DNA of 64,000 nt. Origin: Norana najaformis (lineage: Eukaryota > Annelida > Clitellata > Crassiclitellata > Hormogastridae). The translations under genes were made by a program, and so were the position numbers. Numbering within the stretch: the first letter of the stretch is position 1; the number at the start of each line of letters is the position of its first letter. A model generated the notes under the pieces. That model saw only the letters and a program-made list of their open reading frames with translations. It did no database searches and was not told the DNA's origin. This document shows, piece after piece, positions 34,401 to 41,979 of this stretch. The stretch covers positions 19,451,762-19,515,761 of the forward strand of contig OZ029927.1 of assembly GCA_964023275.1 (NCBI GenBank), given 5' to 3'.

Positions 34401-37400
34401 TTAGGCCAGCTGGTCAAAAGCCAGGGTTGGACTATAATCTTGGACTGGTGTCTTTTAGTTAGCTAATTATGGTATATAAATGTGAGAAAATAATTCATTT
34501 TGAGTCGCATGATGTCATGAGATTTGTATTTCTGTGTTTTCCTCATTGTGGGAGGTATGAAAGTTTCGCTGAAGCACTCAGTAGTTGCGCTATCGTCCGA
34601 AAGCTTCTGCAACATATCTAGCTTCTATGATCAGTATGTGGAGAGTAGCCTGGAGTATGTGAATGTTCAGACTGCGATCAACGCAGATGCAGCAACGGAC
34701 TCCTGTGCTTTACTGACGTTCAACGCAAGGTATTGTACCTTCTGTGCAAACTCGATTCTATGCTGAGGTTCCTTCCTGCAGTTAACATAACCAATATGTG
34801 ATCTTTTATTTTCTATAAACTTAAATAGGTCTGTCTTGTGGGGCAGGCAGTCATATGGGAAAGGCGACTGAATCAAAGTCAGTCGGTGAGTCAACACTCT
34901 AGGGCCTAACTTAAACCAATTTCAAAGGCCAAAGTTAGGTCATAATTTTGGAATGCCATAGATATATCCTGATTCTTCCTCTTCCCCTTATCCTACTCTC
35001 CGGTTCAATTTCAAACACCATCCAGCATAGCCATTGGACTGCCTGACTCTTGGATCTTGACCTGGAACCGAACCCTTCCTGCCTATCGATTTTGTTTTGA
35101 CTGAACTCCTGTGAATAAGCTGGCTTCTGCAACTTACCTTTTGTTGGGCGCTGTAGAAATCTTGAGCTTACGATTATGACACATGCAGAATTTGCAGATA
35201 CGGTTATACACTGCTAACTCCAGTTCACCCACCTAGACTTTGCATTCTTCAACAGCTTGTTGCTATATCTAGGTTCACAACGTTATTGGTTGGTCACATG
35301 TCTTCAGGTGTTGTGCTCCTCGTATTTGTAATCATCTAGCGGTTCGCTGTCTTCATTTAAATCACTTGTAAAGACCCACTATTTCTCTGGCATTGGCTTG
35401 ACTCCATCTTGACTATTCATCCACACCCCATTCATCCACACTCCAGATCATGATTGGGATTCTGGTTTTTCTTGAAACGACCATTGACTGATGCCTTGGG
35501 CGTTATGGTAACGGCGCTATAGAAGTGTGTGGATGAATATTCAGATTCAGATTTACTGAATTTGCTCATGTAATAAGTGCTTTAAATGAATAAATAATAA
35601 ATATCATAGAGAATCATTGCAATGTGTTGTTATTTGTATCTGTCTGTATCTGTCTGTCTGTCAGTAGGTCTATCTGTCTTGGCTGCCTGCTAATCCGGTC
35701 TACCAAATGATTCACAAATGAAGCTTCTTTTCTTCTCTTTCTTATGGATTCACGTTTTTTTGTGTTTTTCCGAGACAGCCAAGATATTAAGATAACGCAT
35801 GGGATTGAAGATGTCTGGCTTGGCCGGAGTGCAGTCGCAACCGCTGGAATCATTTTAACGTACCTTCTGACGGCGAATGGAGTGATGAGAATCTTCCCTG
35901 GAGTTGCAATTCCAGGCAACGAACTGATTGACATCACTTAGTAAGCATGGTTTCCCCACCTTCTTGTTCATCTGGGAATTGTCTGACTTCTAGTTTCCGG
36001 AACTATTGAATTTCAACGGGGTTCTTCAACGGATGCAGCTTTTTGCTGTGCTTTCACTGAAGTAACCATCAGTGGTACCTTTGCATTTTGATATTGGTGC
36101 TGTATAAATCTTTAGATTACATTTCTTGTAGCGGCTGTACATAAAGGACGCAGGGCTGGATTTTGCTAACAGCAGAATTTCATTCCGATTGCAGTTGTTA
36201 AGGAACTTATGTAGAGCAGAGACTGTTTAAAATCTCTCTGAAGCATTTACACGTGTCTTTCAATCAGAAAATGGAAAAGGAATGTATTTAAAGCTGTCGA
36301 AAATGTAATGCAGGCTTGTTGGAATTGTCTGCCTCATCGTGTTTACGACTCTCGTACTGAGACTATCGTTCGCTTCAAACTGAAAACTTCCATTTCCAGT
36401 CTGTTTATGGCTCTTAATTTTTCCTGTTGTCTGGTTTCAGTGTGCACTTCTGAACTTTGTAAGGGGAACTGTCCAATTTCAGTTGTATTGTACTGTAGAG
36501 TATTAATCAGAACTGAGTAAATATACTTAGCGTATACATAGCCTAGCTAGGTAGCCTGGCTTCTGTTTTCTCTGACCTATCATAATTGGGCCCAGCTTCT
36601 CCAACGGATTGTGATTTTGGATTGCGATTTTTCTTGAAGCGACCATCGACTGATGCCTTGGGCATTATGATAACGGCGCTACAGAAATCATTAGATTAGA
36701 TGTCAGTAGCAGAACCGATTAAGCCAGAATGTTTCTTCTTTTGCGTTTGATTTCAGCGAGGACTGGTACTTGAACGCATTGCTGAACAGGGGCTTCCTTA
36801 GTATACTTGGGGAACATCCGAGTCGCCATCCTCCGACGAAAGTTGTCACTCTGTCGCATGCTTTTCTCAGAGGAGATGCTAACTGTACAGGTTAGCAGTC
36901 TACTGTTTTTATATTCTTGTAGGGCGTCTGAGTTGCAACGAATTCGTTTTTGGGGGTTGCTGCATGCACCACTGAGACATTTTTTAATTGTGTGAATTAC
37001 GAATATCTGCTTAATAATAATAATTATAATTTTAATAACAACCATACTATTAATATTAATAGCAATGACAATAATAATAATAATAATAATAGTAATAACG
37101 TTTGCAGACCTCAGGGAGTCGAGGACTGATGATGAATTGTTCACTTGTTTTATGATGATGGTGGTAGTGGTGGTGATGATGATGATTATGATGATGATGT
37201 CTGTCTTATGTGATAATAATAGCAATAAATAATAATGATAATAGCAATAAATAATAATAGCAATAAATAATAATGATAATAGCAATAAATAATAATAGCA
37301 ATAATAATAACAATAGTAATTTACTAAAGGCTAAGAATATATATATTGGCACTGTAACAAGCACAATACAGAAACACAATACGTTTAGTAGAACTTTGAA

Positions 37401-40400
37401 AACAAATTATTAATAATATTATCAAAATTTGTTGTAAATTCCAGAGGCAAATGCTAAGGTTTGCGCTGAGCTGGGCCTAATGGCCGTTCTTGCAATAGAC
37501 GTGAGACACGACGAATTTCATCGTCTGGTTTTGAATTCGCTGAAAACTTCAGGGCAAAACAACATGCATGCTTGCGGTGCCTCATACGTTTGCGAATATC
37601 TGGGACGGGAAACTCAGTGCCAGACCAAGTAAGAACAATCCTTAAGGGAACCACCAGATCCATCACTGTTTCTGACCATGACCTAGCAGTTTCTGTTTTA
37701 AAGTTGCTCTTGAAGTAGTGCTATATAAATTTCCAGTAACAGTATTACTGTGACACGTAGAATTTGCTTATTATAAATGTCTTGCATTAATAAAATTAGT
37801 ACTGTATTGTTTGTGTTGTATAATTATATTGTAAATAGTACTGTATTGTTTTATTGTATAATTGTATTATAATTATTTCTGCATTATTTGTATTGCATAA
37901 TTGTATAATTGTATAGTATCCATTGTTCTAACACTCGACTGTTTTCGTTCAATGCCTAATTTTGCCATCATATTAGAGGGCATTTCTGCTCACTCCTTGG
38001 GGAAGAGGTAGTACCCCCCCCCCGGACAGCCATGTTCACTGGAGCAAAGCAAGCTAGGCGCACTTTGTGCCACTGTTCTGTGTTTTCAAGACCTTAGGAA
38101 TCATTTCTTCCTTTAATATATATTATTGCATTTGTTAAACCAAAGGATAAAAATTCGTCATCATCATAATCATTATTTTTGTTTTTGTTATTATATACTG
38201 GTATTGAGAGATGATTTATTTTAAATACCTTTATTAAGAGATGATTTATTTTAAATACCTTCAGTGCATTAAACCTGCCCTGCAGATCCAATTCCAAACA
38301 CCATCCACCGTAACCGTCTGACTACCTGCCTGCCTGACTGTTGGGTCTTGACCTGGAACCGAACCGTTCTTGCCTATCGATTTTGTTGTGACTGAGCGCC
38401 TCTGAATAAGCTGGTGCTCATGACTTAGCTTTCATTGGACTCTGAAAATCTCGAGCTTACGATTACGATTCAGTGTAAGTAACTTATGTTCGTAGGTGCC
38501 ACTTGATTGATAGTACAGCCAACTTCATATTGTTGCAAGAACTCGATATCAGTAACAGCAGCTATCTATCATTTGCTGAAAAATATCCTTTCATCTTAAA
38601 CCATCTAATCAACCTTGGCATCTTTGTCGTCCGAAAAAGCACCGATTCTGGGGTTGATTGTCATCAGGAAGACACGTCACTCAATGGGGAAACACAAGTT
38701 AGAAACTTCTGCTGAGTATTAAAATAATCTTAACTCAGTATTCAAAGTAATTTAGGTATAATTTGCTCCTGTCAGTTAAATGTAAAACTGAATAGAATAG
38801 CCTTTTATGAATAAACTATAAACGATAGCTATAGTTTACAATTAGCTTACACTACACTTCCGGTATGTAATTGAACAAATAAATAAGGGGAAGATTTGAA
38901 AGCAGCTGATATGGTATTTCCGGCATGCAACTAAACCTGTAGTGATCAATAGCACACAATATTTGATAACTGTCAAACATTCTAGTGGTGATGAAGGATC
39001 TCGCCCGGTTAATTCATTGAAAAATTGTCAGGGTCGAGGCCATACGGTCGCTATAGAAAATGTGTACATTTACATTTACAACTTCGATGCTGCTCGGTCC
39101 ACGAACTCTGAGCACGTTGTCATCTGTCAACTTGGAATGGCAACCTGTTGGTTGGGCTCAGCGTGTGTGTGCGAGTCTGCTGCTGGTGACATTTCTAGTT
39201 ATCTGAACACTGCTCACTAAATGACGAAATTAAGTTAATGACATTTATCATCACTTCGGCTAGCGTAGTAATCGTAATCGTGAGTTCAAGATTTTTATAA
39301 CGCCCAACGAAAGCTAAGCCGAGGGAACCAGCCTATTCACAGGCGCTGAGTCAAAACAAAATAGATAGGCAGGAAGGGTCCGGTTAAAGGCAATATCCGA
39401 GAGTCAGGCAGACAGACAGCCAGACGGATATGGTTGATGGTGTTTGGAATTGAACCGGAAAGTGAGATAAGAAGAGGAGGGTAGGTAACACCCTTATGAG
39501 GTACTTAAAAGGCGCTATATCAAATGTCTTGATACATACATATATAGATGCATACATACATATCATTTTTGCTAATACGTGCTAAATGTGTTTTCTGTGA
39601 AAAGCCCAATGTTGAACCCATAATGGGTTCCTATTATCACGGTCCAGTTCCACCATACATGCCTGAGATGCGATGCACTCAAGAGGTCATCTACTACTTC
39701 CACAACCGAACCAGGATGTCTGAACTCGGTGGAACTGTAGCAGGGAGCCTCGAAAAAGATCCCTGCTACCAGGGCCAGTTCTTCGTTTCGCTCGTCAAGG
39801 AAACAAATCTGTATCTGGTCGTCATCGACGGTTACTTGGACCTCTCGGAAAATCCCTTCAACTTAATCTGTCATCTGAGCAGCCTGCAAGTCACTTCTGC
39901 TTTATTTCCGTAGACTTATTAATTCTCTGCCCTGTAGGAATTCGACCCGGCTTCTCCAATGGATTCTGATTTCGATTGTGATTTCACTCAGTGACCATCA
40001 GTTGATGCCTTGTGTATTATGATAACGGCGCTATAGAAATCATTGATTAGGTTAGATTAGCTCAGCGCAAAGCTTTGCTTATGTTGAACTTACCAGCTGG
40101 AATCTCCTTTCTCATGAGTTGCGGCTTGAGCTCCTTAGTTTGTCCCTTCCGCAGTTTCGCAGGCGCCTGAAGTCTGTCTTATTTGATTGTGGTTTCATTG
40201 GTCTGGGTCGAAAGCGCCCCTGGTGAGTTTATTCTTGATATAGCGCTTTATAAATGTCAAATTACAATTACAGTTATACAGAAACGTGTACATTTACATC
40301 AGAATTAGAATGACTGGCATTGCTTTAATTGCTTTATGTAAACGGCAGTGCTGATGAGAATGTTAATGCCATTGGGCTTTTAAGTAAGAGTATTTACAGA

Positions 40401-40703
40401 GTTACAAAGCGCTAATTGCTGTCTGTCTGTCTCTCTCTCTCTGTCTCTCTCTCTGTCTCTCTCTATTGGTTTTCTGAACATTTCAGAGCTCTTTCAACTT
40501 ACCGAGCTCCTGTCGATCAGTTCAACGCAGAATGCGAAGAATTGCTGTTAGAACAGAAAGATGTCGAGACGTATAGTTCGCTCTGTCATAAAGTGGAATC
40601 AGTGCCAATGTCTTGTGGCTACAACGATGCCTGTAGCGTCCTACAGAACACCTTTGGTGCCATTGTCTTGGTTGCACTGCTCCTCAGTATCATCTTTCTG
40701 TGA
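21386..40703 (+). CDS. CACHD1: CACHD1/alpha2-delta-type VWA and Cache protein with N-terminal folate-receptor-like domain (gene model, 18 exons)
   Basis: Exons: 21386-22400, 23111-23309, 24255-24407, 24976-25161, 26032-26274, 27495-27631, 27898-28019, 29755-30023, 30774-30927, 31875-32088, 33474-33665, 34555-34729, 35779-35940, 36757-36890, 37445-37628, 38496-38697, 39605-39830, 40489-40703. All GT/AG, all phases match: 4182 nt, 1393 residues. Order: signal peptide; folate-receptor-like Cys-rich domain (about 40-185); hydrophobic segments (198-215, 257-275); alpha2-delta N-terminal region; VWA domain with MIDAS D509-G-S-L-S and ITDG (D632); Cache-like segments (VVGVDIPLEKL, LADGSTLVHPL, ANGVMRIFPG, DWYLNALLNRG); alpha2-delta-like C-terminal Cys region; hydrophobic C-terminus. 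Known family role: auxiliary subunits of voltage-gated calcium channels at the cell surface. The segment order matches CACHD1 best, but there is no cytoplasmic tail, so the end is more alpha2-delta-like (GPI-type). Confidence 0.85.
23111..23309 (+). CDS. CACHD1: CACHD1-like exon 2
   Basis: Acceptor ctgattttag|CTC and donor GACTA|gtaaga. It completes RDIFAQYLSERQNLTSEF with exon 1 and ends LFKYTLSSDALKYD. Phase 1 in, 2 out. The frame stops immediately after the donor, as expected. Confidence 0.8.
23939..24175. repeat. 78-bp minisatellite, three units
   Basis: GAAATCAGCATC (23954), GAGATCAGCGTC (24032) and GAGATCAGCATC (24110) are exactly 78 bases apart; unit landmark TGAGACTAAGCTCATTGGG. The 26-codon period keeps a minus-strand frame open. 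Located in intron 2 of the CACHD1-like gene. Confidence 0.85.
24255..24407 (+). CDS. CACHD1: CACHD1-like exon 3
   Basis: Acceptor tttttctcag|TCG and donor GTCCG|gtaccc, phase 2/2. It contains VNWTSNLDSFFSRAKQ, equivalent to the ELNWTSALDEVF motif of alpha2-delta proteins just before the VWA domain. Confidence 0.85.
24744..24958 (+). mobile_element. S1 dispersed repeat copy
   Basis: Contains AACACCATCCACCATAGC, TTGGATCTTGACCTGGAACC, CCTATCGATTTTG, GGGCGCTGTAGAAATCTCGG and an ATTACG tail. Its tail ends less than 20 bases before the exon 4 acceptor. Confidence 0.85.
24976..25161 (+). CDS. CACHD1: CACHD1-like exon 4: start of VWA domain with MIDAS
   Basis: Acceptor cttgtttcag|ATA and donor CGAAG|gtacgc, phase 2/2. 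It encodes KTGVFRIYPGIDW, PRVQQWYVS and NIVIIFDGSLSMKG. The D-x-S-x-S metal-binding motif is complete. Confidence 0.92.
25640..25716. repeat. (ACT/ACC/AAT)n trinucleotide array
   Basis: Tandem triplets in intron 4; another AAT-rich run lies at 25205-25270. Confidence 0.85.
26032..26274 (+). CDS. CACHD1: CACHD1-like exon 5: VWA domain
   Basis: Acceptor catctgaag|CCT and donor CATCT|gttagt, phase 2/2. It contains MAKSVARIILNMLNHQYHIN and GEDLLPATDLNLQDLRVAI, the VWA helix after the MIDAS loop and a substitute for the conserved middle region. Confidence 0.88.
26420..26640 (-). mobile_element. T2 tRNA-headed SINE-like element (minus)
   Basis: On the minus strand: GGTGGTATGTCCATAACG (box A-like), GCGGGTTCGACTCCGTG (box B), then a body with TTGTTTGCGCACATGTGCC. 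The head matches 44270-44340. Confidence 0.65.
26985..27180 (+). mobile_element. S1 repeat, diverged copy
   Basis: Landmarks TTTGGATCTCAGTATGGAAC and ACCGATTTTGATTTG, ending GGTGCTGAAGACATCC. A partial second copy is at 27288-27370 (AATAAGCTGGTTCCCACG) and a reverse fragment at 27412-27468. Confidence 0.55.
27412..27468 (-). mobile_element. S1 repeat 3' fragment (minus), adjacent to exon 6
   Basis: AATCGTAATCATAATTCCGA, then GATTTCTACAGCCCCAGCG. It ends about 25 bases before the exon 6 acceptor. Confidence 0.65.
27495..27631 (+). CDS. CACHD1: CACHD1-like exon 6: VWA domain (ITDG)
   Basis: Acceptor tgttgttag|CAT and donor CATCAG|gtgcgt. It contains FQMAFKMFEKQRL and NMILFITDGKK, the fourth VWA strand with the conserved Asp. 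Confidence 0.9.
27673..27855 (+). mobile_element. T1 tRNA-headed SINE-like element
   Basis: Box A-like TGGTGTAGTGGTATGG and box B-like GTCGCGGGTTCGAATC, followed by CTTGGACAAGTTGCTCG and GGAAGGCAACGGGAAACTAC. A second copy starts at 63031. The tRNA-like part lacks a proper acceptor stem and continues into a SINE body, so it is not a tRNA gene. Confidence 0.75.
27898..28019 (+). CDS. CACHD1: CACHD1-like exon 7
   Basis: Acceptor aaattgtag|GCG and donor TTAAAG|gtacat. It encodes AHIYMEDNSKKFTPGNICHF and IDSVNLLKASISPLK, an insertion-like stretch before the last VWA strand. Phase 1 in, 0 out. Confidence 0.8.
28289..29575. repeat. 51/61-bp minisatellite, about 22 units
   Basis: Core unit CCCAAGAAACATTTTCAGCA, TGTCTTTATAGTTCTGTTGA and GTACTTTACTG repeats with either 51 or 61 bases; the longer form has an extra TCAAGTGGC. 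A diverged half unit follows near 29600. Fills most of intron 7. The SACLYSSVEYFTAQETF frame is a by-product of the 51-base period. Confidence 0.95.
29755..30023 (+). CDS. CACHD1: CACHD1-like exon 8: end of VWA domain and linker
   Basis: Acceptor gtcatacag|GTA and donor GGACGA|gtgagg. It contains VDIFTFLTNDQSDSTDTGEY, LACENHGVV and ISMTQPVYT, which leads into the first Cache segment. Confidence 0.9.
30212..30420 (-). mobile_element. S1 dispersed repeat copy (minus)
   Basis: Reverse landmarks CTCGAGATTTCTACAGCGCC, GTCGCGGGAACCAG, CAGGTCAAGATCCAGGAGTC and GGCTACGGTGGATGGTG. Preceded by an AATACAATAC tail-like stretch. Confidence 0.85.
30774..30927 (+). CDS. CACHD1: CACHD1-like exon 9: Cache-like segment
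   Basis: Acceptor gatcgttgaag|CAA and donor TACATG|gtgagt. It contains HLGVVGVDIPLEKLESLF and FIAILADGSTLVHPLM, typical of the Cache fold of this family. The donor is the first of four in a tandem duplication. Confidence 0.88.
30920..31170. repeat. 62-bp tandem repeat that includes a splice donor
   Basis: Four units with GTGAGT at 30928, 30990, 31052 and 31114; each also holds CAGTAACATCTGCTGATGGA (last one variant). The first donor is that of exon 9. Confidence 0.92.
31684..31800 (-). mobile_element. S1 repeat, 5'-truncated copy (minus)
   Basis: TCGTAATCTCGAGATTTCTA, AGCTAAGTCGCGGGAACCAG and AACAAAATCGATAGGCAAG. Ends before the body half. A short related fragment is at 32430-32490. Confidence 0.8.
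31875..32088 (+). CDS. CACHD1: CACHD1-like exon 10
   Basis: Acceptor taattgcag|CGC and donor TTCCCG|gtgagt, phase 0 in, 1 out. It ends SSEYFVTYIP, the strand before the SDYSIG segment of exon 11. Confidence 0.88.
32850..33060 (+). repeat. First copy of a ~210-bp direct duplication; holds a putative 78-nt cassette exon (32850-32927)
   Basis: Homologous to 33770-33975 over about 210 bases (shared blocks include GTACAGTGATTATGAAATC, AATTCAACAAATATTCTCAA, ATAAATTGTGTTATTTT). Within it, tgtctgcag|TT and TCTA|gtatat bound 78 bases in phase 1/1 encoding YSDYEIGAAILR, which resembles SDYSIGINIF of exon 11. It is compatible in frame with exons 10, 11 and 12. Function is inference; the donor is weak. 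Confidence 0.4.
33161..33352 (+). ncRNA. U2: U2 spliceosomal snRNA
   Basis: Starts ATCGCTTCTCGGCCTTTTGG; includes the branch-point-pairing GTGTAGTATCTG, stem IIb GTCCCC/GGGGAC, Sm site ATTTTTGG (33261-33268), stem III GGAGAAG/CTTCTCC and stem IV with CCCGG...TTGCAG...CCGGG. Length about 192 nt, as expected. No poly(A) tail or target-site duplication, so it looks like a real gene rather than a retrocopy. The 3' end is estimated by homology. A 3'-box-like GTAAGAAAATAGA lies at 33379-33391. It sits on the same strand inside intron 10 of the CACHD1-like gene. Confidence 0.95.
33474..33665 (+). CDS. CACHD1: CACHD1-like exon 11
   Basis: Acceptor tggttcacag|AAT and donor TACACAG|gtacag, phase 1/1, 64 codons. 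It begins SDYSIGINIFKPDLNYRKL, aligned with the TDYSLALVLP-type strand of alpha2-delta proteins. It begins 121 bases downstream of the U2 gene. Confidence 0.85.
33770..33980 (+). repeat. Second copy of the ~210-bp duplication; putative 78-nt cassette exon (33770-33847)
   Basis: gcacttgcag|TT and TCTA|gtaaat bound 78 bases in phase 1/1 encoding YSDYEISAAILRIKNETG. Same length and phase as the first copy, with no stop. It could be spliced between exons 11 and 12. Confidence 0.4.
34010..34310 (+). mobile_element. LINE 3' fragment
   Basis: Ends CTGTTAACTTGAAAACGCAC (LINE ORF2 end of the LKTHLF type), GCGCTTTTGAGAGGTACTTG and AGCGCTATATAAGTGC, then an ATTACATTAC tail. Confidence 0.65.
34555..34729 (+). 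CDS. CACHD1: CACHD1-like exon 12
   Basis: Acceptor tgtgggag|GTA and donor AACGCAAG|gtattg, phase 1/2. It contains SSESFCNISSFYDQYVESSL, family-typical helix before the second Cache segment. Confidence 0.82.
34969..35180 (+). mobile_element. S1 dispersed repeat copy
   Basis: ACACCATCCAGCATAGCC, CTTGGATCTTGACCTGGAAC, TATCGATTTTGTTTTGACTG and GGGCGCTGTAGAAATCTTGA with ACGATTATGAC tail. Intron 12. Confidence 0.85.
35320..35535 (+). mobile_element. F-family LINE 3' end
   Basis: A broken ORF2 end (LSSFKSLVKTHYF) is followed by CTTGAAACGACCATTGACTG, ATGCCTTGGGCGTTATGG and TAACGGCGCTATAGAAG. Confidence 0.7.
35779..35940 (+). CDS. CACHD1: CACHD1-like exon 13
   Basis: Acceptor ccgagacag|CCA and donor ATCACTTA|gtaagc, phase 2/2. 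It contains GIEDVWLGRSAVATAGIILT and LTANGVMRIFPG, matching the TPNGVLRIYPG-type motif of CACHD1. Confidence 0.9.
36305..36700 (+). mobile_element. F-family LINE 3' fragments
   Basis: ORF2-like ACWNCLPHRVYDSRTE and RFKLKTSIS, then TAGCCTGGCTTCTG and TGATGCCTTGGGCATTATGA, TAACGGCGCTACAGAAATC, ATTAGATTAG tail. It ends about 60 bases before the exon 14 acceptor. Confidence 0.7.
36757..36890 (+). CDS. CACHD1: CACHD1-like exon 14
   Basis: Acceptor ttgatttcag|CGA and donor TGTACAG|gttagc, phase 2/1. It contains EDWYLNALLNRGFLSI and KVVTLSHAF, parallel to RRQWYLHA...VVTISH in CACHD1. Confidence 0.88.
37013..37318. repeat. (AAT/GAT)n array
   Basis: AAT, GAT and AATAGCAATA repeats in intron 14. Minus-strand Ile-rich frame is an artefact. 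Confidence 0.9.
37445..37628 (+). CDS. CACHD1: CACHD1-like exon 15
   Basis: Acceptor taaattccag|AGG and donor CAGACCAA|gtaaga, phase 1/2. It contains LGLMAVLAIDVRHDEFHRLV, a Cache strand-helix pair, and several Cys. Confidence 0.87.
38278..38473 (+). mobile_element. S1 dispersed repeat copy, adjacent to exon 16
   Basis: AACACCATCCACCGTAACCG, GTTGGGTCTTGACCTGGAAC, CTATCGATTTTGTTGTGAC and ATCTCGAGCTTACGATTACG. It ends 25 bases before the exon 16 acceptor. Confidence 0.85.
38496..38697 (+). CDS. CACHD1: CACHD1-like exon 16
   Basis: Acceptor tgttcgtag|GTG and donor ACACAA|gttaga, phase 2/0. It contains CHLIDSTANFILLQELDI and EKYPFILNHLINLGIFVV, the CF(I/L)xED-type Cache segment. Confidence 0.85.
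38975..39085 (+). mobile_element. S2-type retroelement fragment
   Basis: GTGATGAAGGATCTCGCCCG, ATTGTCAGGGTCGAGGCC and ACGGTCGCTATAGAAAATG, then ACATTTACATTTAC tail. Confidence 0.75.
39268..39560 (-). mobile_element. S1 repeat (minus) followed by a GGCGCTATAT tail with CATA repeats
   Basis: TAATCGTAATCGTGAGTTC and CAGGCGCTGAGTCAAAAC mark the S1 copy up to about 39480. AAAGGCGCTATATCAAATG and TTGATACATACATA follow and reach to within 50 bases of the exon 17 acceptor. Confidence 0.75.
39605..39830 (+). CDS. CACHD1: CACHD1-like exon 17
   Basis: Acceptor ctgtgaaaag|CCC; it contains MRCTQEVIYYFHNRTRMSEL and FVSLVKETNLYLVVID, the alpha2-delta-type C-terminal region. The 3' end could be 39830 (GACG|gttact, my choice) or 39810 (AATCT|gtatct). 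Confidence 0.82.
39935..40060 (+). mobile_element. F-family LINE 3' end
   Basis: GACCATCAGTTGATGCCTTG, ATTATGATAACGGCGCTATA, GAAATCATTGATTAGGTTAG. Confidence 0.75.
40085..40275 (+). mobile_element. LINE 3' end (second type)
   Basis: Reads like an eroded ORF2 end (FRRRLKSVLFDCGF), then GCGCCCCTGGTGAGTTTATT and TAGCGCTTTATAAATG with an AATTACAATTAC tail. Same 3' end as 57945-58010. Confidence 0.65.
40489..40703 (+). CDS. CACHD1: CACHD1-like exon 18: C-terminus and membrane anchor
   Basis: Acceptor catttcagag|CTC (or catttcag|AGC two bases earlier, paired with the alternative donor of exon 17). It contains CEELLLEQKDVETYSSLC and ends NTFGAIVLVALLLSIIFL then TGA. A hydrophobic tail that ends the protein suggests a GPI signal or a tail anchor, as in alpha2-delta proteins. 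Confidence 0.85.
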
Positions 40704-40759
40704 AAGATAAATAACTATTTGCTGCTATTCATTATAAATTGTGTTTATGTCGTTTATAA

Positions 40760-40765
40760 AATAAA
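40760..40765 (+). terminator. Poly(A) signal AATAAA of the CACHD1-like gene
   Basis: AATAAA begins 57 bases after the stop codon of the CACHD1-like gene, a usual position for a short 3' untranslated region. Confidence 0.6.
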
Positions 40766-41079
40766 AGGGAAGAAAAGTAATTTGAAGATCTCGAAATGCG
40801 TCATAATGCTTAAAAGTGGCTGTTTTTAAAGATTGTTTTTGTTCATTAGGAAAACTAAACTACCCAGGACTCCTCTGACACCCTTCTGATTCCAAGTGTT
40901 TTCTTAGAGATGTATAAGTAAGGTACATCATTCGTGGAGTTTTATACACATAGTGACCATACACAGCTGGGATTTGACAACGACCCTCTTGCAATAGGTC
41001 AGAGATGCACTTTGAATCTGGACAACAGGAAATTTATGAGCCATAATCAGTGATCACTTCAGTAAAGGAGGTTAGTTTC

Positions 41080-41340
41080 TCAGTTCAAAGCGACAGATGT
41101 GAGAATTAAGAGCCACCTAGCCACCGCGTTCTCGCAAGTCAGCGCCTTCTCCACTGTGGGGCCGTCTCTCTGGAACACTTCCACCAGACATCCGATCCCT
41201 TGCCTAATCAACAGTTCGGGAAACACTTTCTGCCCGTCACAACGTTCTTTAGAGTTCATTAGGTAGCCGTGCTCCAGCGCCTTTGTGAGTTACCTAAAAG
41301 GCGCTATACAAATTTAGCGATACATACATACGATTGCGAG
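41080..41340 (+). mobile_element. LINE 3' end
   Basis: ORF2-end-like SHLATAFSQVSAFSTVGPSL then WNTSTRHPIP; ends TACCTAAAAGGCGCTATACA and GATACATACATAC. Downstream of the CACHD1-like gene. Confidence 0.7.
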
Positions 41341-41469
41341 CTTTCTCGGTTGTTGGACCTAAATTTTGGAAGTCTCTTTTTGAATCTGTTTGTTGTAATC
41401 AATCTCTTGTGTCATTTTGGTCTCAACTGAAATGATTACGTACCAAATTCAGATGCAGACGTCTGGATT

Positions 41470-41580
41470 GTAATCATAGTAGTAAGCACAAGATTTCTAC
41501 AGCGCCCAACGAAAGATAAGTCGCGGGAACCAACTTATTCACAGGCGCTCAGTCAAAACAAAATCGATAGGAAACGAACG
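41470..41580 (-). mobile_element. S1 repeat copy (minus)
   Basis: AGATTTCTACAGCGCCCAAC, GTCGCGGGAACCAACTTATT, AACAAAATCGATAGG. Confidence 0.8.
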
Positions 41581-41979
41581 TCCTTAATATACGACCCCTT
41601 TTGAAATCAACATGGTAGTAGTGCTTTGTGAATAAAGTTGGTGTTTACATCTAGCTCATGTAAGTGCTCTTCTCATGTCCGATGATTTGATTGACTTAAT
41701 TGGCCACCACGCTACGTGGCACTGACCGTCGGTGTGGCTGTCTCGTTCCTCTGTGGCTCTCTGTATCTGTATGGCTTGCCTGTAACACAAATCAATTCTT
41801 TACGATTCGAATACGTTCCGACGTCCTCTTGCAAAGGGACGTCGCGCGTTCGTGCAGCTAGATGTTGACGTCGCCAGGTGGCTTTCCTTTATCTGTAGTT
41901 AAACTTGGTCTTGGATGAGATATAGCTCGCAGGAGACCACAGTTCAGTCGTATTCAGTCTAGTCGATCCTTATACGACG

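Noticed and set aside
36120..36200. Possible exon after exon 13 (acceptor ttcttgtag at 36134)
   Set aside because: Reading on from exon 13 gives an immediate TAA; the exon at 36757 fits in phase and in family sequence.
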